Both the position numbers and the translations under genes were made by a program. DNA of 41,001 bases from Ruminococcus sp. (lineage in GTDB: Bacteria; Bacillota; Clostridia; Oscillospirales; Ruminococcaceae). The stretch lies in assembly GCA_017620025.1 (NCBI GenBank), contig JAFZRF010000069.1, positions 1-41,001 of the forward strand, in the 5' to 3' direction. The notes under the pieces were generated by a model that was given only the letters and a program-made list of their open reading frames with translations, was not told where the DNA came from and made no database searches. Positions 1-9,796 of the stretch are shown here, piece after piece. Positions within the stretch are counted from its first letter, which is position 1, and each line of letters begins with the position of its first letter.

Positions 1-17
1 GGCAAGGAAGGGGGAGT

Positions 18-287
18 CCAGAGGGGGAAACCTTGGGACGGGGGAGGATGTCAGCTTTTACTGCGGTTTTCTTTTCCTCACCCGGGTCCCATGGTTTCCC
101 CCTCTGGCTTTGTGAGTACAAGTAAGAGGTTATGATGAATTGAAGAAGAGAACGATGATTAATAATTCTCGGTATCCTCTTTCAGAGATTTGCTAAATCT
201 CACACAAGGCCAAAGAGGAACACCTCCCGGGGAAAGGAGGGAGGGAAAAAGAAAACCGCAGCAAAAAACGGCATTTCCCTCCCTCCT
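18..287. repeat. Nested inverted repeats in gene-free leader
   Basis: Three inverted pairs are visible. Bases 18-39 pair with 86-107 (21 of 22 positions). Bases 61-75 (ctgcggttttctttt) are the exact reverse complement of 247-261. Bases 235-246 (aggagggaggga) are the exact reverse complement of 276-287. There is no credible ORF with a ribosome binding site. The arms are interleaved, so one RNA could not form all of them at once without a pseudoknot. This looks like a composite of dispersed hairpin repeats, but the rest of the element lies left of the window. Confidence 0.6.
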
Positions 288-305
288 CGCCTAACAGGCG
301 CCCGT

Positions 306-350
306 CCCCTCTGTCCTGCGGACATCTCCCCACACCGTGGGGAGTCACCC
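306..350. repeat. Dispersed stem-loop repeat, copy 1
   Basis: A 45-nt unit with a small hairpin (gtcctgcggac) and a larger one (ctccccac/gtggggag). A related unit occurs at 23631-23675, where both strands of the larger stem change together (ctccctgc/gcagggag), so the pairing is kept although the bases differ. Copy 2 follows at 383-409. Confidence 0.65.
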
Positions 351-382
351 ATCTGATATTAGTACTCAGTTCATCGGAAGTA

Positions 383-409
383 ACATCTCCCCACCCCGTG
401 GGGAGTCAC
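383..409. repeat. Dispersed stem-loop repeat, copy 2 (partial)
   Basis: Repeats the core of copy 1 (acatctccccac, then gtggggagtcac) with one loop change. From about 410 to 690 I see only AT-rich sequence without genes or clear repeats. Confidence 0.6.
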
Positions 410-693
410 ACCTTACGGTTTTCCTCTCTGGACTCTCTTTTTCCTCGCCCCTTTCTTTCCACCCATTGCCGGTTTTTGCTTTCATTTGAGACCAGCAGGC
501 TAAAACGGGCTATCGCACGTGCAACATTATATTTGCTGTTATCTTATAATTAGTTTGCCGTTAATGAGTGACATATCATCAGCAAAGAACAAAAATTTGT
601 CATAAATTGATAAGTCTGCACAAGATGTATCGTTTTCAACAGACAATGACCGGACATCTTTAAAACTAATATTTTCGTGCTATCAGACAATTA

Positions 694-736
694 TTTGACG
701 AAATATACAAAAACTTTGACCAATAGTTGTGTCAAA
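694..736. promoter_or_regulatory. TTTGAC/GTCAAA boxes upstream of the GH operon
   Basis: TTTGAC occurs at 694-699 and 715-720, and the inverse GTCAAA at 731-736; the last two form an inverted repeat with a 10-nt spacer. A TATAAT at 825-830 lies downstream without a well-spaced -35 box, so the promoter may depend on an activator. The operator role is inference from position and symmetry. Confidence 0.3.
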
Positions 737-883
737 ACGTCGAAATATGGGCGTTTTCTGCATTTTAGTGACCTATTCTTCATTTTGTAGGTTGAAAGTT
801 GAACATTCTTTGTATAAAATAGTATATAATATAAATATAATAGAGAAAAATTTGGCATGTCTAATTTTAGAAGGAGGAATATT

Positions 884-3742
884 ATGCAGTGTGTGAAGAA
901 AGTTGTAAGGTCGGGGATATCCGTTGTCCTCGGAGCAGCTCTGACGCTCCAGCCGCTCGTACCGCTCACCGGTACTCTCTCGGCTGCTGACGGCAGTATC
1001 GAATTCTATGTATCGCCTGACGGAAGCGATACAAACGACGGTTCGCTCGCATCTCCCTTCCGTACTCTCACGGCAGCCCGGGACGCTGTCAGAGCGTACA
1101 GCGGGAATATGTCAGGCGATATCAACGTATACCTCAGGGGCGGCGATTACCGCATCACCGAGCCCGTGGTATTCGACACCCGTGATTCGGGATCAAACGG
1201 CTTCCATATCAACTATCAGGCTTACCGTGACGAGGTGCCCGTCATCAACGGCGCACAGCAGGTAACCGGCTGGACTAAGTACAATGACAAGCTGTGGTCT
1301 GCGCCGCTTGACCGGGACATCAAGCTCCGCAACCTCTATGTCAACGACAGCCGTGCCCATATGGGAAGCGTCAGCGCCGGCGGAAAGGGCGGCTACGGCG
1401 ATTACTACATACAGGCCGGACAGGCTGACTGGGCATGGGATTCAGGCAAAAAGAGCGACGGTATAGTCTATAACGCATCTGACATCCCTGAGATAAAATC
1501 AAACTTTGACGACCTCGAGATCGTGAACGGCACAACGTGGAATGAGAATATCGTATGCAGCCGTGATATCAAGAGAGACGGAAATTCACTTATAGTACTG
1601 CTCCAGCAGCCATACGGCTCGATAGCACAGACTCCCGGCTGGGGCGCAGGCTTCTCCACCAACAGCTGGCATACGATCTACAATGCCTTCTCGTTCGTGG
1701 ATGAACCCGGAGAATTCTACTTCGACAAGACAGAAAAGGTGCTCTACTACTATCCCCGCCAGAACGAGGATATGAATGTAGTTGACGTTGAAGCTCCCAT
1801 AGCGGATCAGCTCATCGTCATCGAGGGCAAGTCCACATCCGAGCGTGTATCGAACCTCACATTCAGCGGCATCACCTTTGCCAACACCGATTACCAGCTG
1901 ACCGAGGTTGACGGCTCGCACGGCAAGACCACCTGCCAGGCAGCGCAGACCTACACCGCATTTGCCGATTCCAACTGGCACAGCAAGAACTACGAAATGG
2001 TAGATACCCTTCCGGCAGCTATACATATCACCAACAGTGAGTCGATAAGCCTTACCGGAAATACCGTAAAGCATACCGGCGCCGACGGCATCTCCATGAC
2101 GAACGACGTTGTTGATTCGCAGATAACAGGAAACTTCATCACCGATATCACCTCGAGCGGCATCACCATAGGCCATCCGCAGCACATCTACATCGGCGAT
2201 GCTTCTCCCTCTAACCGCGAGAAGTTCCCGAAGGGAGTAGAGGGCGTCTGCAAGAACGATGTCATCTCACAGAATATGCTCTATGATATAAGCGTTATCC
2301 ACGGCTTCGGCGGCTGTGCAGCTATCACTGCCTACTTCGTTGACAGTGTGAAGATACTCAGCAACACCATAGAGAAGACCGCATATAACGGCATCCACCT
2401 CGGCTGGGGCTGGTGCAACTTCAAGGACAGCACCACCTGCCGCAACAACGAGATATGCTATAACCGTGTCATCAACAGCCTCAACCGTCTCCACGACAGC
2501 GGCGGTATCTATACCATAGGCCAGATGGAAGGCACGAAGATAAACGAGAACTACATACAGGGCATCCCCGCAGGCGGCCCCGGCGCACCTACCTACGGTC
2601 TGCACAACGACGAGGGAACTGCATGGATAGAGGAGCTTGACAACATCCTTGAGATAAGCCCCGATGTAACCTATACGATCAACTGTGAGGAATACGGCGA
2701 CAAGCACCACCTCACCATCAAGCGCACCTACGCAACAGTAAAGAAGATGGGCAAGAACCCGCCCGACAGCGATATCGACGATCCTATCGTAGTATCCGAC
2801 AATGTATGGCCGTTCGCCCAGTACAAGATATGCCTCAACTCCGGCGTATCCGGCGAGTACAGCAGCCTTGTTCCGCTCTGGCTGACATCTGCTGCAGACC
2901 AGGCATTCCCGGCAAGCTGTCAGACCACCTGCCAGAGCACTCTCCCTGTACGCAAGGTTTCCGGTACGGTATGGATCGCTCCCGACGGAACGGATTCCTT
3001 CAAGGCAGGCACTAATATGACAAAGGCCTCCGGCACAGCCGGCAAGATACGCACTCCCGCCGAGGAGGGCAACTACCGCATCTACGTTGTCGATGCAGCC
3101 GGCAATGTGAGCAAGTCCTCACATATCCTCCGTCTCAGCGGCACAGGCGAGACAAGCTCCGAGGGCGCTGTAGAAGCAGAGAGCTATGATGTACAGTCCG
3201 GCATCGAGACCGAGAACTGTTCTGAGGGCGGCAGTGATGTTGCTTTCATCGAGAACGGCGATTATATCGGCTTCAGGGACGTTGATCTCACAGGCGCTGA
3301 TTCCATCGATTTCCGCATCGGCTCCAACGGTGCAGAGGCAAGCCTCGAGGTACGTCTCGGTTCACCCGACGGAAAGCTTATCGGAAGCATGGATGTAAAG
3401 GGCACAGGCGGCTGGCAGACATGGTCAACACAGAAGTGTGCCATTGACGCTGTGAACGGCAAGAATGATGTCTATTTCGTATTCAAGGGAGGAGACGGAT
3501 ACCTCTTCAACATCAACTGGTGGAGAGCCAATACACCGGCAGCAGCTGTTATCTTAGGTGACCTCAACGGCGACGGCGTCGTTGATACCTTCGATCTCGT
3601 GCTCCTCCGTCAGGCAGTTACCGACGGCGATTGTGAGCGCTTCACGGCAGCCGACCTCGATCAGGACGGCGAGCTCACAGAGGAAGATCTGAAGCTCCAC
3701 AGCGATTTCTTAATGGGAAAGATATCCGGGTTCCGGGTATAA
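884..3742 (+). CDS. Secreted beta-helix glycoside hydrolase (GH141-like) with CBM6 and dockerin
   Basis: 952-residue exported enzyme. I chose the ATG at 884 over the in-frame ATG at 857 because AAGGAGG (871-877) sits 6 nt before it and residues 1-37 then make a good signal peptide ending in an Ala-rich cleavage site. From about residue 40 the protein opens with YVSPDGSDTNDGS and continues as a right-handed parallel beta-helix (residues 40-690) with an insert, resembling GH141 xylanase/fucosidase-type enzymes; the family call is from memory of the fold and architecture. A CBM6 module follows (about 763-885), then a type I dockerin (892-952) with two calcium loops (DLNGDGVVDTFD and DLDQDGELTEED). 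It is the first gene of an operon, with 26 nt to the GH2 gene. Probable role: hydrolysis of hemicellulose or pectin side chains while docked on a cellulosome. Confidence 0.85.
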   Translation: MQCVKKVVRSGISVVLGAALTLQPLVPLTGTLSAADGSIEFYVSPDGSDTNDGSLASPFRTLTAARDAVRAYSGNMSGDINVYLRGGDYRITEPVVFDTRDSGSNGFHINYQAYRDEVPVINGAQQVTGWTKYNDKLWSAPLDRDIKLRNLYVNDSRAHMGSVSAGGKGGYGDYYIQAGQADWAWDSGKKSDGIVYNASDIPEIKSNFDDLEIVNGTTWNENIVCSRDIKRDGNSLIVLLQQPYGSIAQTPGWGAGFSTNSWHTIYNAFSFVDEPGEFYFDKTEKVLYYYPRQNEDMNVVDVEAPIADQLIVIEGKSTSERVSNLTFSGITFANTDYQLTEVDGSHGKTTCQAAQTYTAFADSNWHSKNYEMVDTLPAAIHITNSESISLTGNTVKHTGADGISMTNDVVDSQITGNFITDITSSGITIGHPQHIYIGDASPSNREKFPKGVEGVCKNDVISQNMLYDISVIHGFGGCAAITAYFVDSVKILSNTIEKTAYNGIHLGWGWCNFKDSTTCRNNEICYNRVINSLNRLHDSGGIYTIGQMEGTKINENYIQGIPAGGPGAPTYGLHNDEGTAWIEELDNILEISPDVTYTINCEEYGDKHHLTIKRTYATVKKMGKNPPDSDIDDPIVVSDNVWPFAQYKICLNSGVSGEYSSLVPLWLTSAADQAFPASCQTTCQSTLPVRKVSGTVWIAPDGTDSFKAGTNMTKASGTAGKIRTPAEEGNYRIYVVDAAGNVSKSSHILRLSGTGETSSEGAVEAESYDVQSGIETENCSEGGSDVAFIENGDYIGFRDVDLTGADSIDFRIGSNGAEASLEVRLGSPDGKLIGSMDVKGTGGWQTWSTQKCAIDAVNGKNDVYFVFKGGDGYLFNINWWRANTPAAAVILGDLNGDGVVDTFDLVLLRQAVTDGDCERFTAADLDQDGELTEEDLKLHSDFLMGKISGFRV

Positions 3743-3768
3743 AGAATATAGAATAAAGGGGAATAATT

Positions 3769-6700
3769 ATGAAGAAGGTTTTATCAGTCATACTGGCTGC
3801 GGCACTGTCCGCAACGTCAGTGATCGCAGTGCCGCAGCTGTCCGCAAAGGCTGCGCCTGCCGAATTCACACACAACGAATGGACGGGAAAAAACGGCGCA
3901 GAGGATATATTTGCAGTCAACCGTGAGCCCGCCTCCGTCAATCCCGTGCCCTATCAGGACGCAGCATCCGCAGCGGCAGCGGTATGGGAGTACAACGACC
4001 GTGAGAAGTCCGATTACCTGCAGATGCTCACAGGCTCCGGCGGCGACTGGGATCTAAAGGTCGTACAGAACGCCGAGCAGGCTCAGGGCATATTCTCGGC
4101 AGGCTTTGTCAATGCCGATTTCAACCCCTCTCCCGCTGACGGCTGGAAGACGGTTCAGCTCCCGTGCAGCTGGACGAGACAGGGCTTTGACTTCTCGATC
4201 TATGACAATATCTCGGAGCCCTGGCAGGCAAAATACGATCAGTACGTCACCTGTCCGAATGCAGCTACCAACTATAACCCTGTAGGTCTCTACAGAAAGA
4301 AGTTCACCCCGGACAGCTCTATCCTCTCCTCAGGCAGAAGGGTATATATCCAGTTTGACGGCGTTGAGTCCGCTTACTATGTATACCTCAACGGCAAGGC
4401 AGTCGGCTACAGCGAGGACTCATTCAGCCCCCACCGCTTCGATATCACGGACTATCTCGTTGACGGCGAGAATACCCTTGCGGTAGAGGTACACAAGTTC
4501 TGTGACGGCACCTGGTTCGAGGATCAGGATATGATCTATGACGGCGGTATCTTCCGTGACGTATTCATTGTAAGTGCTCCCGAGGTGCAGATACGTGACT
4601 ATACGGTACGCACCGATCTCAATGACACATTCACCTCCGGCGAGCTCCAGATAAGCGCAGATATCTTCAACTGCACCGGCAATGACAAGAGCGGCTGGAC
4701 ACTCACGGCAGATGTTGTCGACGAGGCAGGCGATACGCTTATCACAGGCGTATCCTCGGATATCGACAGCATCGGCGGCTGGAAGCAGAGCACAGTAGGC
4801 ATCAAGGCAAATGCCCTTGCCCCGAAGCTCTGGTCTGCCGAGCATCCGAACCTCTACGCCCTGATACTCACCCTGAAGGATGACAAGGGCAATGTGCAGG
4901 AGGTAGTCTCAACCCAGCTCGGATTCCGTGAGATAAACTTCACCTCCACCGAGGTGGACTGGAACTACGGCGTTACTACAAAGAGCTGGCAGCCTATAAC
5001 TATCAACGGCAAGCGCCTTCTCCTGAAGGGCGTAAACCGCCACGACACCGATCCCTTCTACGGCAAGGCAGTGCCGCAGGAGACCATGCGTGAGGATATC
5101 CTTCTCATGCAGAAGAACAACGTCAATGCGATAAGAACATCGCACTACAGCAATGACTCCTATCTCTACTGGCTCGCCAACAAGTACGGTATGTACGTAA
5201 TGGGCGAGACCAATATGGAGTGCCACGCACTCATGGACAACAATGACGCCAAGGCACTGTTCTACGAACTGGCAATGGACAGAACCGAGACAGCCTATAA
5301 GCGCCTGAAAAACAACCCCTCCATCATAGCATGGTCCATCGGTAACGAGATGGCATATACCGGCGACCCAAATGCAGCCGGCGGTATGTTCCGCGACATG
5401 ATATGGTACTTCAAGAAGAACGACCCCACCCGCCCCGTACACAGTGAAGGACAGGGCAGCGGCATGGGCGTTGATATGGGAAGCAATATGTATCCCGGTT
5501 CCGACTGGGTAGGCGGAAACGGCGGACGCGGCAAGATCCCCTACGTCATGTGCGAATATGACCACGCAATGGGCAACTCCCTCGGCGCACTCAAGGAGTA
5601 CTGGGACGCAATAAGAGCCAATGACAATATGCTCGGCGGCTTCATCTGGGACTGGGTAGACCAGTCAAGAGCAGTGAGCCTTGACAGTGTAGGCGGCGGC
5701 TGGGATTACTACGCCGAGTCCTACGCACACAAGAACCTCTACGCCGACAAGAGCCCCGGAAACTTCTTCGGTTACGGCGGCGACTGGGGTGACTGGCCGA
5801 ACGACAACAGCTTCTGCGAGAACGGCATCATCAGCCCCGACAGAACCGAGCAGCCCGAGGCAGCAGAGGTAAGATACCAGTATCAGAGCTTCTGGTTCTC
5901 AGCATCTCAGGAGCAGATAGCCAAGCATGAGATAAGCGTATACAACGAGAACAACTTCACCGACCTCAACGAATGCGAGCTCAGGTGGAGCCTCCTCAAG
6001 AACGGCGTATCGATAGACAGCGGCACAGTGAACGGCGCAGCCGCACCTCCTCTGACAAGAGTGCAGATAGAGATACCCTTCAAGCTCCCGGAGAAGTATC
6101 TTGCAGGCGACGAGTTCATCCTCGATCTCTCCGTAGTAAAGAAGAGCACAGACCGCATGATACCCGCAGGCACCGAGATAGCCTACGGACAGATACCGAT
6201 AACCACAGGCGGACGTGCCGTAAAGGTGGATACCGGCAGCACATCGCTCGAGATAACCGAGCAGGAGAACTGCTTCGTACCTGTAGGCAAGGATTTCAAC
6301 TTCCGTATAGACAAGTCCACCGGACTTATGTCAATGTACTCCTACAAGGGCGAGCTCCTCATCGAGAAAGGTCCCGAGCTCAACTTCTGGAGAGGCAATG
6401 TAGAGAACGACGGCGGAAACGCACGTCAGAACATCTTCGACAGGAACTGGGAAGGCGCACTCGGTGAGGTAAAGGCCACGGGCATCGACGTTACCGACGG
6501 CGCAGACGGACAGAAGATAGTTACCTCACATATTGTTCTCCCGAAGGCAGGCGATACAAGAGCAGACATCGTGTATACCATATCACCTGACGGCAGCGTG
6601 AACGTAGCTATCAACGTAGACGCAACACGCTCCAGAATGGGCAATTTCTTACGTGTCGGCTCGACTATGGTGCTCCCCGCAGGTGCAGAGCGTCTCAAGT

Positions 6701-8055
6701 GGTACGGCAACGGACCCGTTGAGACCTACAACGACAGAAAGACCGGCGGCAGACAGGGCGTATGGACAAGCACAGTATCCGAGCAGTTCTATCCCTATAT
6801 GAAGGGCGACGACTGCGGAAACCTCACAGACGTCAAGTGGATATCCGTTGCTGACGGACAGAGCGAGAACTGCCTCCTCATCGCGGCAGACGGCACAGTG
6901 GAAGCAAGTGCTCTCCACTTCACACCCAATGACTTCGACAAGGTAGATCACCCGTATAAGCTCCGTCCCCGCAATGAGACATATCTCAACGTGGATTACG
7001 GCCAGCTCGGCGTAGGAAGCGCTACCTGCGGACAGGCAACACTCGAGAAGTACCGTCTGCCCTCAAGCAGATCGTACAGCTGGAGCTACACTATCATACC
7101 CGCACCCGCAACCTCCACAGACGAGCAGCTCAGCACCATAGCAGCAAAGCGCCGCTCAAACGGTGTGACTATACAGGACAAGAGCCCCAACAAGCTCAGC
7201 ATACCGTTAGGCACATCCGCAAAGCTCAAGTCAACAGACACAGGCAATGCAATGACAGGCTCCCTGACAGTACCTCAGTGCTCAAAGCTCAAAGACTCGC
7301 TCGGCGGACACAGCTCCTTCACTGTTGAAGTGAACGTAGTGCCCACAGGCAATCCCGAATACAATATGTTCCTCGGCGACGGCGACTACGGCTTCGCACT
7401 GAGAACGACAAACAACTCTGTTGATTTCTTCGTACATTCAGACGGCAGATGGCGTGAGTGCTACATTGAGCACGGCACAGACTGGAACTCCGGCTGGATA
7501 GGCAAGAAGCACCAGATAGCGGGAGTATACGACGACGCCAACAACACCATCAGCCTCTTCGTTGACGGCAAGTTCATAGGCGTAAAGCCGGTCGGAACAA
7601 CAGCCGGCGTAGACGTAACTCCGTATGACCTTACCATAGGCGCCTGCCCGGATACCGGCAGAGGCTCTGAGGCTGAGTTCTACGAGGTAAGAGTATACAG
7701 CAAGGCGCTCACCGAGGCCGAGCTCGCTTCACAGAACACCGCTTCACCTGCTTACGGTCCCGACAGCGAATACGTACAGCTCTGGCTCGACTTTGACAAT
7801 GTAGCTGAGGCAGAGGAGGAAGAGGAGCCCAAGGCTTCAATGTACGGCGACGCAAACTGTGACGGCAAGGTAAACGTAGCCGATGCGGTAGCTATACTCC
7901 AGTACATCGCAAACAATACCAAGTATCCTCTCGGCGAGACAGGCGAGCTCAACGCAGACGTTGACGGCCAGCCCGGCATCACCGGAACAGACGCAGTAGT
8001 GATACAGAAGGTAGACGCAAGCGTACTGAAGCAGAGCGAACTGCCACTGAAATAA
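3769..8055 (+). CDS. Secreted GH2 beta-galactosidase with LamG and dockerin
   Basis: 1428 residues. Residues 1-29 are a signal peptide. The sugar-binding, Ig-like and TIM-barrel domains of a large LacZ-type GH2 follow. The acid/base Glu is E527 (AWSIGNEMAY) and the nucleophile E596 (VMCEYDHAMGNSLG); the NRHDTDPFYGK motif and a C-terminal Bgal small-chain domain are present. A LamG/concanavalin-like module lies at about 1165-1345, followed by a short Glu-rich linker and a type I dockerin (1360-1428, GDANCDGKVNVADAV). The start has aaagggga upstream and a 26-nt gap after the GH141-like gene, so they are probably co-transcribed. It likely removes beta-galactosyl units from pectic galactan or xyloglucan outside the cell. 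Unlike cytoplasmic LacZ it is exported and dockerin-tagged. Confidence 0.93.
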   Translation: MKKVLSVILAAALSATSVIAVPQLSAKAAPAEFTHNEWTGKNGAEDIFAVNREPASVNPVPYQDAASAAAAVWEYNDREKSDYLQMLTGSGGDWDLKVVQNAEQAQGIFSAGFVNADFNPSPADGWKTVQLPCSWTRQGFDFSIYDNISEPWQAKYDQYVTCPNAATNYNPVGLYRKKFTPDSSILSSGRRVYIQFDGVESAYYVYLNGKAVGYSEDSFSPHRFDITDYLVDGENTLAVEVHKFCDGTWFEDQDMIYDGGIFRDVFIVSAPEVQIRDYTVRTDLNDTFTSGELQISADIFNCTGNDKSGWTLTADVVDEAGDTLITGVSSDIDSIGGWKQSTVGIKANALAPKLWSAEHPNLYALILTLKDDKGNVQEVVSTQLGFREINFTSTEVDWNYGVTTKSWQPITINGKRLLLKGVNRHDTDPFYGKAVPQETMREDILLMQKNNVNAIRTSHYSNDSYLYWLANKYGMYVMGETNMECHALMDNNDAKALFYELAMDRTETAYKRLKNNPSIIAWSIGNEMAYTGDPNAAGGMFRDMIWYFKKNDPTRPVHSEGQGSGMGVDMGSNMYPGSDWVGGNGGRGKIPYVMCEYDHAMGNSLGALKEYWDAIRANDNMLGGFIWDWVDQSRAVSLDSVGGGWDYYAESYAHKNLYADKSPGNFFGYGGDWGDWPNDNSFCENGIISPDRTEQPEAAEVRYQYQSFWFSASQEQIAKHEISVYNENNFTDLNECELRWSLLKNGVSIDSGTVNGAAAPPLTRVQIEIPFKLPEKYLAGDEFILDLSVVKKSTDRMIPAGTEIAYGQIPITTGGRAVKVDTGSTSLEITEQENCFVPVGKDFNFRIDKSTGLMSMYSYKGELLIEKGPELNFWRGNVENDGGNARQNIFDRNWEGALGEVKATGIDVTDGADGQKIVTSHIVLPKAGDTRADIVYTISPDGSVNVAINVDATRSRMGNFLRVGSTMVLPAGAERLKWYGNGPVETYNDRKTGGRQGVWTSTVSEQFYPYMKGDDCGNLTDVKWISVADGQSENCLLIAADGTVEASALHFTPNDFDKVDHPYKLRPRNETYLNVDYGQLGVGSATCGQATLEKYRLPSSRSYSWSYTIIPAPATSTDEQLSTIAAKRRSNGVTIQDKSPNKLSIPLGTSAKLKSTDTGNAMTGSLTVPQCSKLKDSLGGHSSFTVEVNVVPTGNPEYNMFLGDGDYGFALRTTNNSVDFFVHSDGRWRECYIEHGTDWNSGWIGKKHQIAGVYDDANNTISLFVDGKFIGVKPVGTTAGVDVTPYDLTIGACPDTGRGSEAEFYEVRVYSKALTEAELASQNTASPAYGPDSEYVQLWLDFDNVAEAEEEEEPKASMYGDANCDGKVNVADAVAILQYIANNTKYPLGETGELNADVDGQPGITGTDAVVIQKVDASVLKQSELPLK

Positions 8056-8059
8056 CATC

Positions 8060-8085
8060 AAAGGGACGTCTCCGGACGTCCCTTT
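8060..8085 (+). terminator. Hairpin after the GH operon
   Basis: A perfect 11-bp stem (aaagggacgtc/gacgtcccttt) with a tccg loop starts 5 nt after the GH2 stop codon. The following run is weak in T, so it may act partly as a 3'-end stabiliser. Confidence 0.65.
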
Positions 8086-8146
8086 CAATTCTGGAAATGA
8101 TGTATGGATGCACAGTGTGCGTCCGCCGCAGCGAACACAGCATTTG

Positions 8147-8319
8147 CAGGGGACGCCTTCACTTGCAAGGCGTCCCCTCTTCCAAAACAGTCCCCCGGAC
8201 TGTTTTGGAATCCACCCCTTGCGAAGCGCCCTGCGGATAAATGCGGGACTCTGTCCCGCACCCTGGCAGAGGCGCTGCCTCTGGACTCCGCTAAAGGGGC
8301 GCAGCCCCTTTAGAATCCC
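8147..8319. repeat. 173-bp dispersed repeat, copy A
   Basis: Gene-free element made of successive hairpins (ggggacgcctt/aaggcgtcccc; ccaaaacagtcc/ggactgttttgg; ctaaaggggc/gccccttt). A second copy lies inverted at 16243-16392 with very high identity, except for a block of about 23-24 nt (around 8246-8270) missing from that copy. Both copies sit directly downstream of secreted-protein operons. No transposase or target duplication is visible. The 8086-8146 and 8320-8383 flanks hold nothing I recognise. Confidence 0.85.
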
Positions 8320-8382
8320 AGACTGATTGAAAAATGACTGTTTCGGCAAGCTGACAGACTGCCATTTGCTGTTTCTGAAATG

Positions 8383-8404
8383 AAAAAGGCGCACATCGTG
8401 CGCC
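8383..8404 (-). terminator. Terminator of the two-component operon
   Basis: The minus strand reads GGCGCAC-GAT-GTGCGCC followed by TTTTT, ending just beyond the histidine kinase stop codon. Confidence 0.85.
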
Positions 8405-8409
8405 TTGAT

Positions 8410-9789
8410 TCATATATGCCTGAGCTGCTTGAGATCAAATCCTTCATCTTCCTGTACGTCGGGATTTTCCGGTACAGGAACAGCCTTTTCCGGTATCATC
8501 AGCTCTATCTGTAGAATGAATTCCGGTGAAGTTGAAGGTATGTTTACTCTTCCGTTGAGCGCCTTTACGGTGCGGCGGATATTGTAAAGACCGAAGCCGT
8601 GATTTTCCTTGTCAGCCTTTGAGGTCTTGTGGTTTGAGTCCTCCGATACCGACGGATTCTTTACCTGTATCAGCTGGATGCAGCCGTCAACGGAGCAGTC
8701 AACGCTTATAATGCGTACCTCCTCGCTCTCCGGCAGTCTCTGACAGGCCTCTATCGAGTTATCGAGCGCATTGGAGAGGATAGTACAGATATCAAAGGCG
8801 GAGATCCTGTCGGATATCACTCCGTTGAACTGGATATCGCAGTTATGTGCCCTTGCATTTCCGCACTTGTCGTTGAGTATCGCATCTGCTACGGAGTTTC
8901 CGCTGCGGAACGATCTCAGACTCCTTATGGTATGATCGGTGATGGAGCAGAGGTAATCCATCGCCTTGCTTGTCTCGTTGTTCTTGAGGAGGGTGTGCAG
9001 GCATATCATATGATTGCGGTAATCGTGCCTGAATTCCCTTACATCACGGTTGATCTGCTCGATCTTCTCGTAATGCTCGAGCTGGATGTTTACCTGCTTG
9101 TTGAGGAGCTGTGAGGTACTTTCAAAGTAGAATTTGGAGATGCAGTTCATCAGCATGAAGATCATTACTACAAGGGATGAAAGCACGGTCAGTGCGATCA
9201 GTACGCTCATTACCCTGTCTGATATCTCAACAGGGATCTCATTCTTTTTCTCCTCTATCTTTGTCTCAACTACGCACAGCGTACCGAGCAGTGCAAGAGA
9301 AACAATGAGAAGACTGTATATCTTTTTCGGGAGCAGCTTTACGCTGTATCGGATGCCGCTCTTGTGGTGCTTCCTCAGGTAGAGGACAACGCACAGGGTT
9401 ATGAGATTGAGTACGAGAGAGATGCTCTTGAGCAAAAGCTCTGTATTCGATATCGGGAAGGGCATCGCTTTAATGAGAAGGGTAAGAAGAGGGGATATCA
9501 CCGAATCTGTCAGCAGATAGATAAGAGTGATATACAGAGTCATGAATTTGCTGTCCCTGTGAACTGATAGCATTATTGCGAATAGTAGTAGGTAGAGGGT
9601 GAAAACGTTGAAGATGATGTTAGGATAGTAGGTGTATGCAATTGCGGTCGTTAAATAAAGCGCCGTAAGCATCCATGACAGCCTTGTGAACTTCCTTGTC
9701 TTGACAATTACATTTGTCAGCAAATGTATATTGACAATAAACAGGAAATAAACCGCCACACTGGGCAGTTTGGAAAGAAAGTGTTGCAT
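8410..9789 (-). CDS. AgrC-like GHKL sensor histidine kinase
   Basis: 459 residues. About the first 200 residues contain six or so hydrophobic segments (from MQHFLSKLPSVAVYFLFIV), the layout of peptide-sensing AgrC/ComD/FsrC-type kinases (HPK10). A dimerisation/phosphoacceptor region follows, with REFRHDYRNH and phospho-acceptor His255. The C-terminal GHKL ATPase shows the N box (NALDNSIEAC) and a GFGLYNIRR glycine motif. It lies 7 nt after the LytTR regulator and is surely co-transcribed with it. There is no agrB or agrD in the window; the only peptide gene nearby is the 11-residue ORF at 10760. Likely role: membrane sensor of an extracellular peptide. The ligand is unproven. Confidence 0.92.
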   Translation of the reverse strand: MQHFLSKLPSVAVYFLFIVNIHLLTNVIVKTRKFTRLSWMLTALYLTTAIAYTYYPNIIFNVFTLYLLLFAIMLSVHRDSKFMTLYITLIYLLTDSVISPLLTLLIKAMPFPISNTELLLKSISLVLNLITLCVVLYLRKHHKSGIRYSVKLLPKKIYSLLIVSLALLGTLCVVETKIEEKKNEIPVEISDRVMSVLIALTVLSSLVVMIFMLMNCISKFYFESTSQLLNKQVNIQLEHYEKIEQINRDVREFRHDYRNHMICLHTLLKNNETSKAMDYLCSITDHTIRSLRSFRSGNSVADAILNDKCGNARAHNCDIQFNGVISDRISAFDICTILSNALDNSIEACQRLPESEEVRIISVDCSVDGCIQLIQVKNPSVSEDSNHKTSKADKENHGFGLYNIRRTVKALNGRVNIPSTSPEFILQIELMIPEKAVPVPENPDVQEDEGFDLKQLRHI

Positions 9790-9796
9790 TTAGCCA

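Noticed and set aside
324-409. Possible two-repeat CRISPR (ctccccac/gtggggag palindromic repeats about 59 nt apart)
   Set aside because: Only two units, no cas genes, and a related unit with covarying stem occurs alone at 23631; it is a dispersed stem-loop repeat.
1586-2185. 199-residue minus-strand frame inside the GH141-like gene
   Set aside because: Antisense shadow in regularly biased codons; no ribosome binding site and no domain.
4909-5565. 218-residue minus-strand frame inside the GH2 gene
   Set aside because: Covers the conserved catalytic region of GH2 on the other strand; composition is that of a shadow frame.
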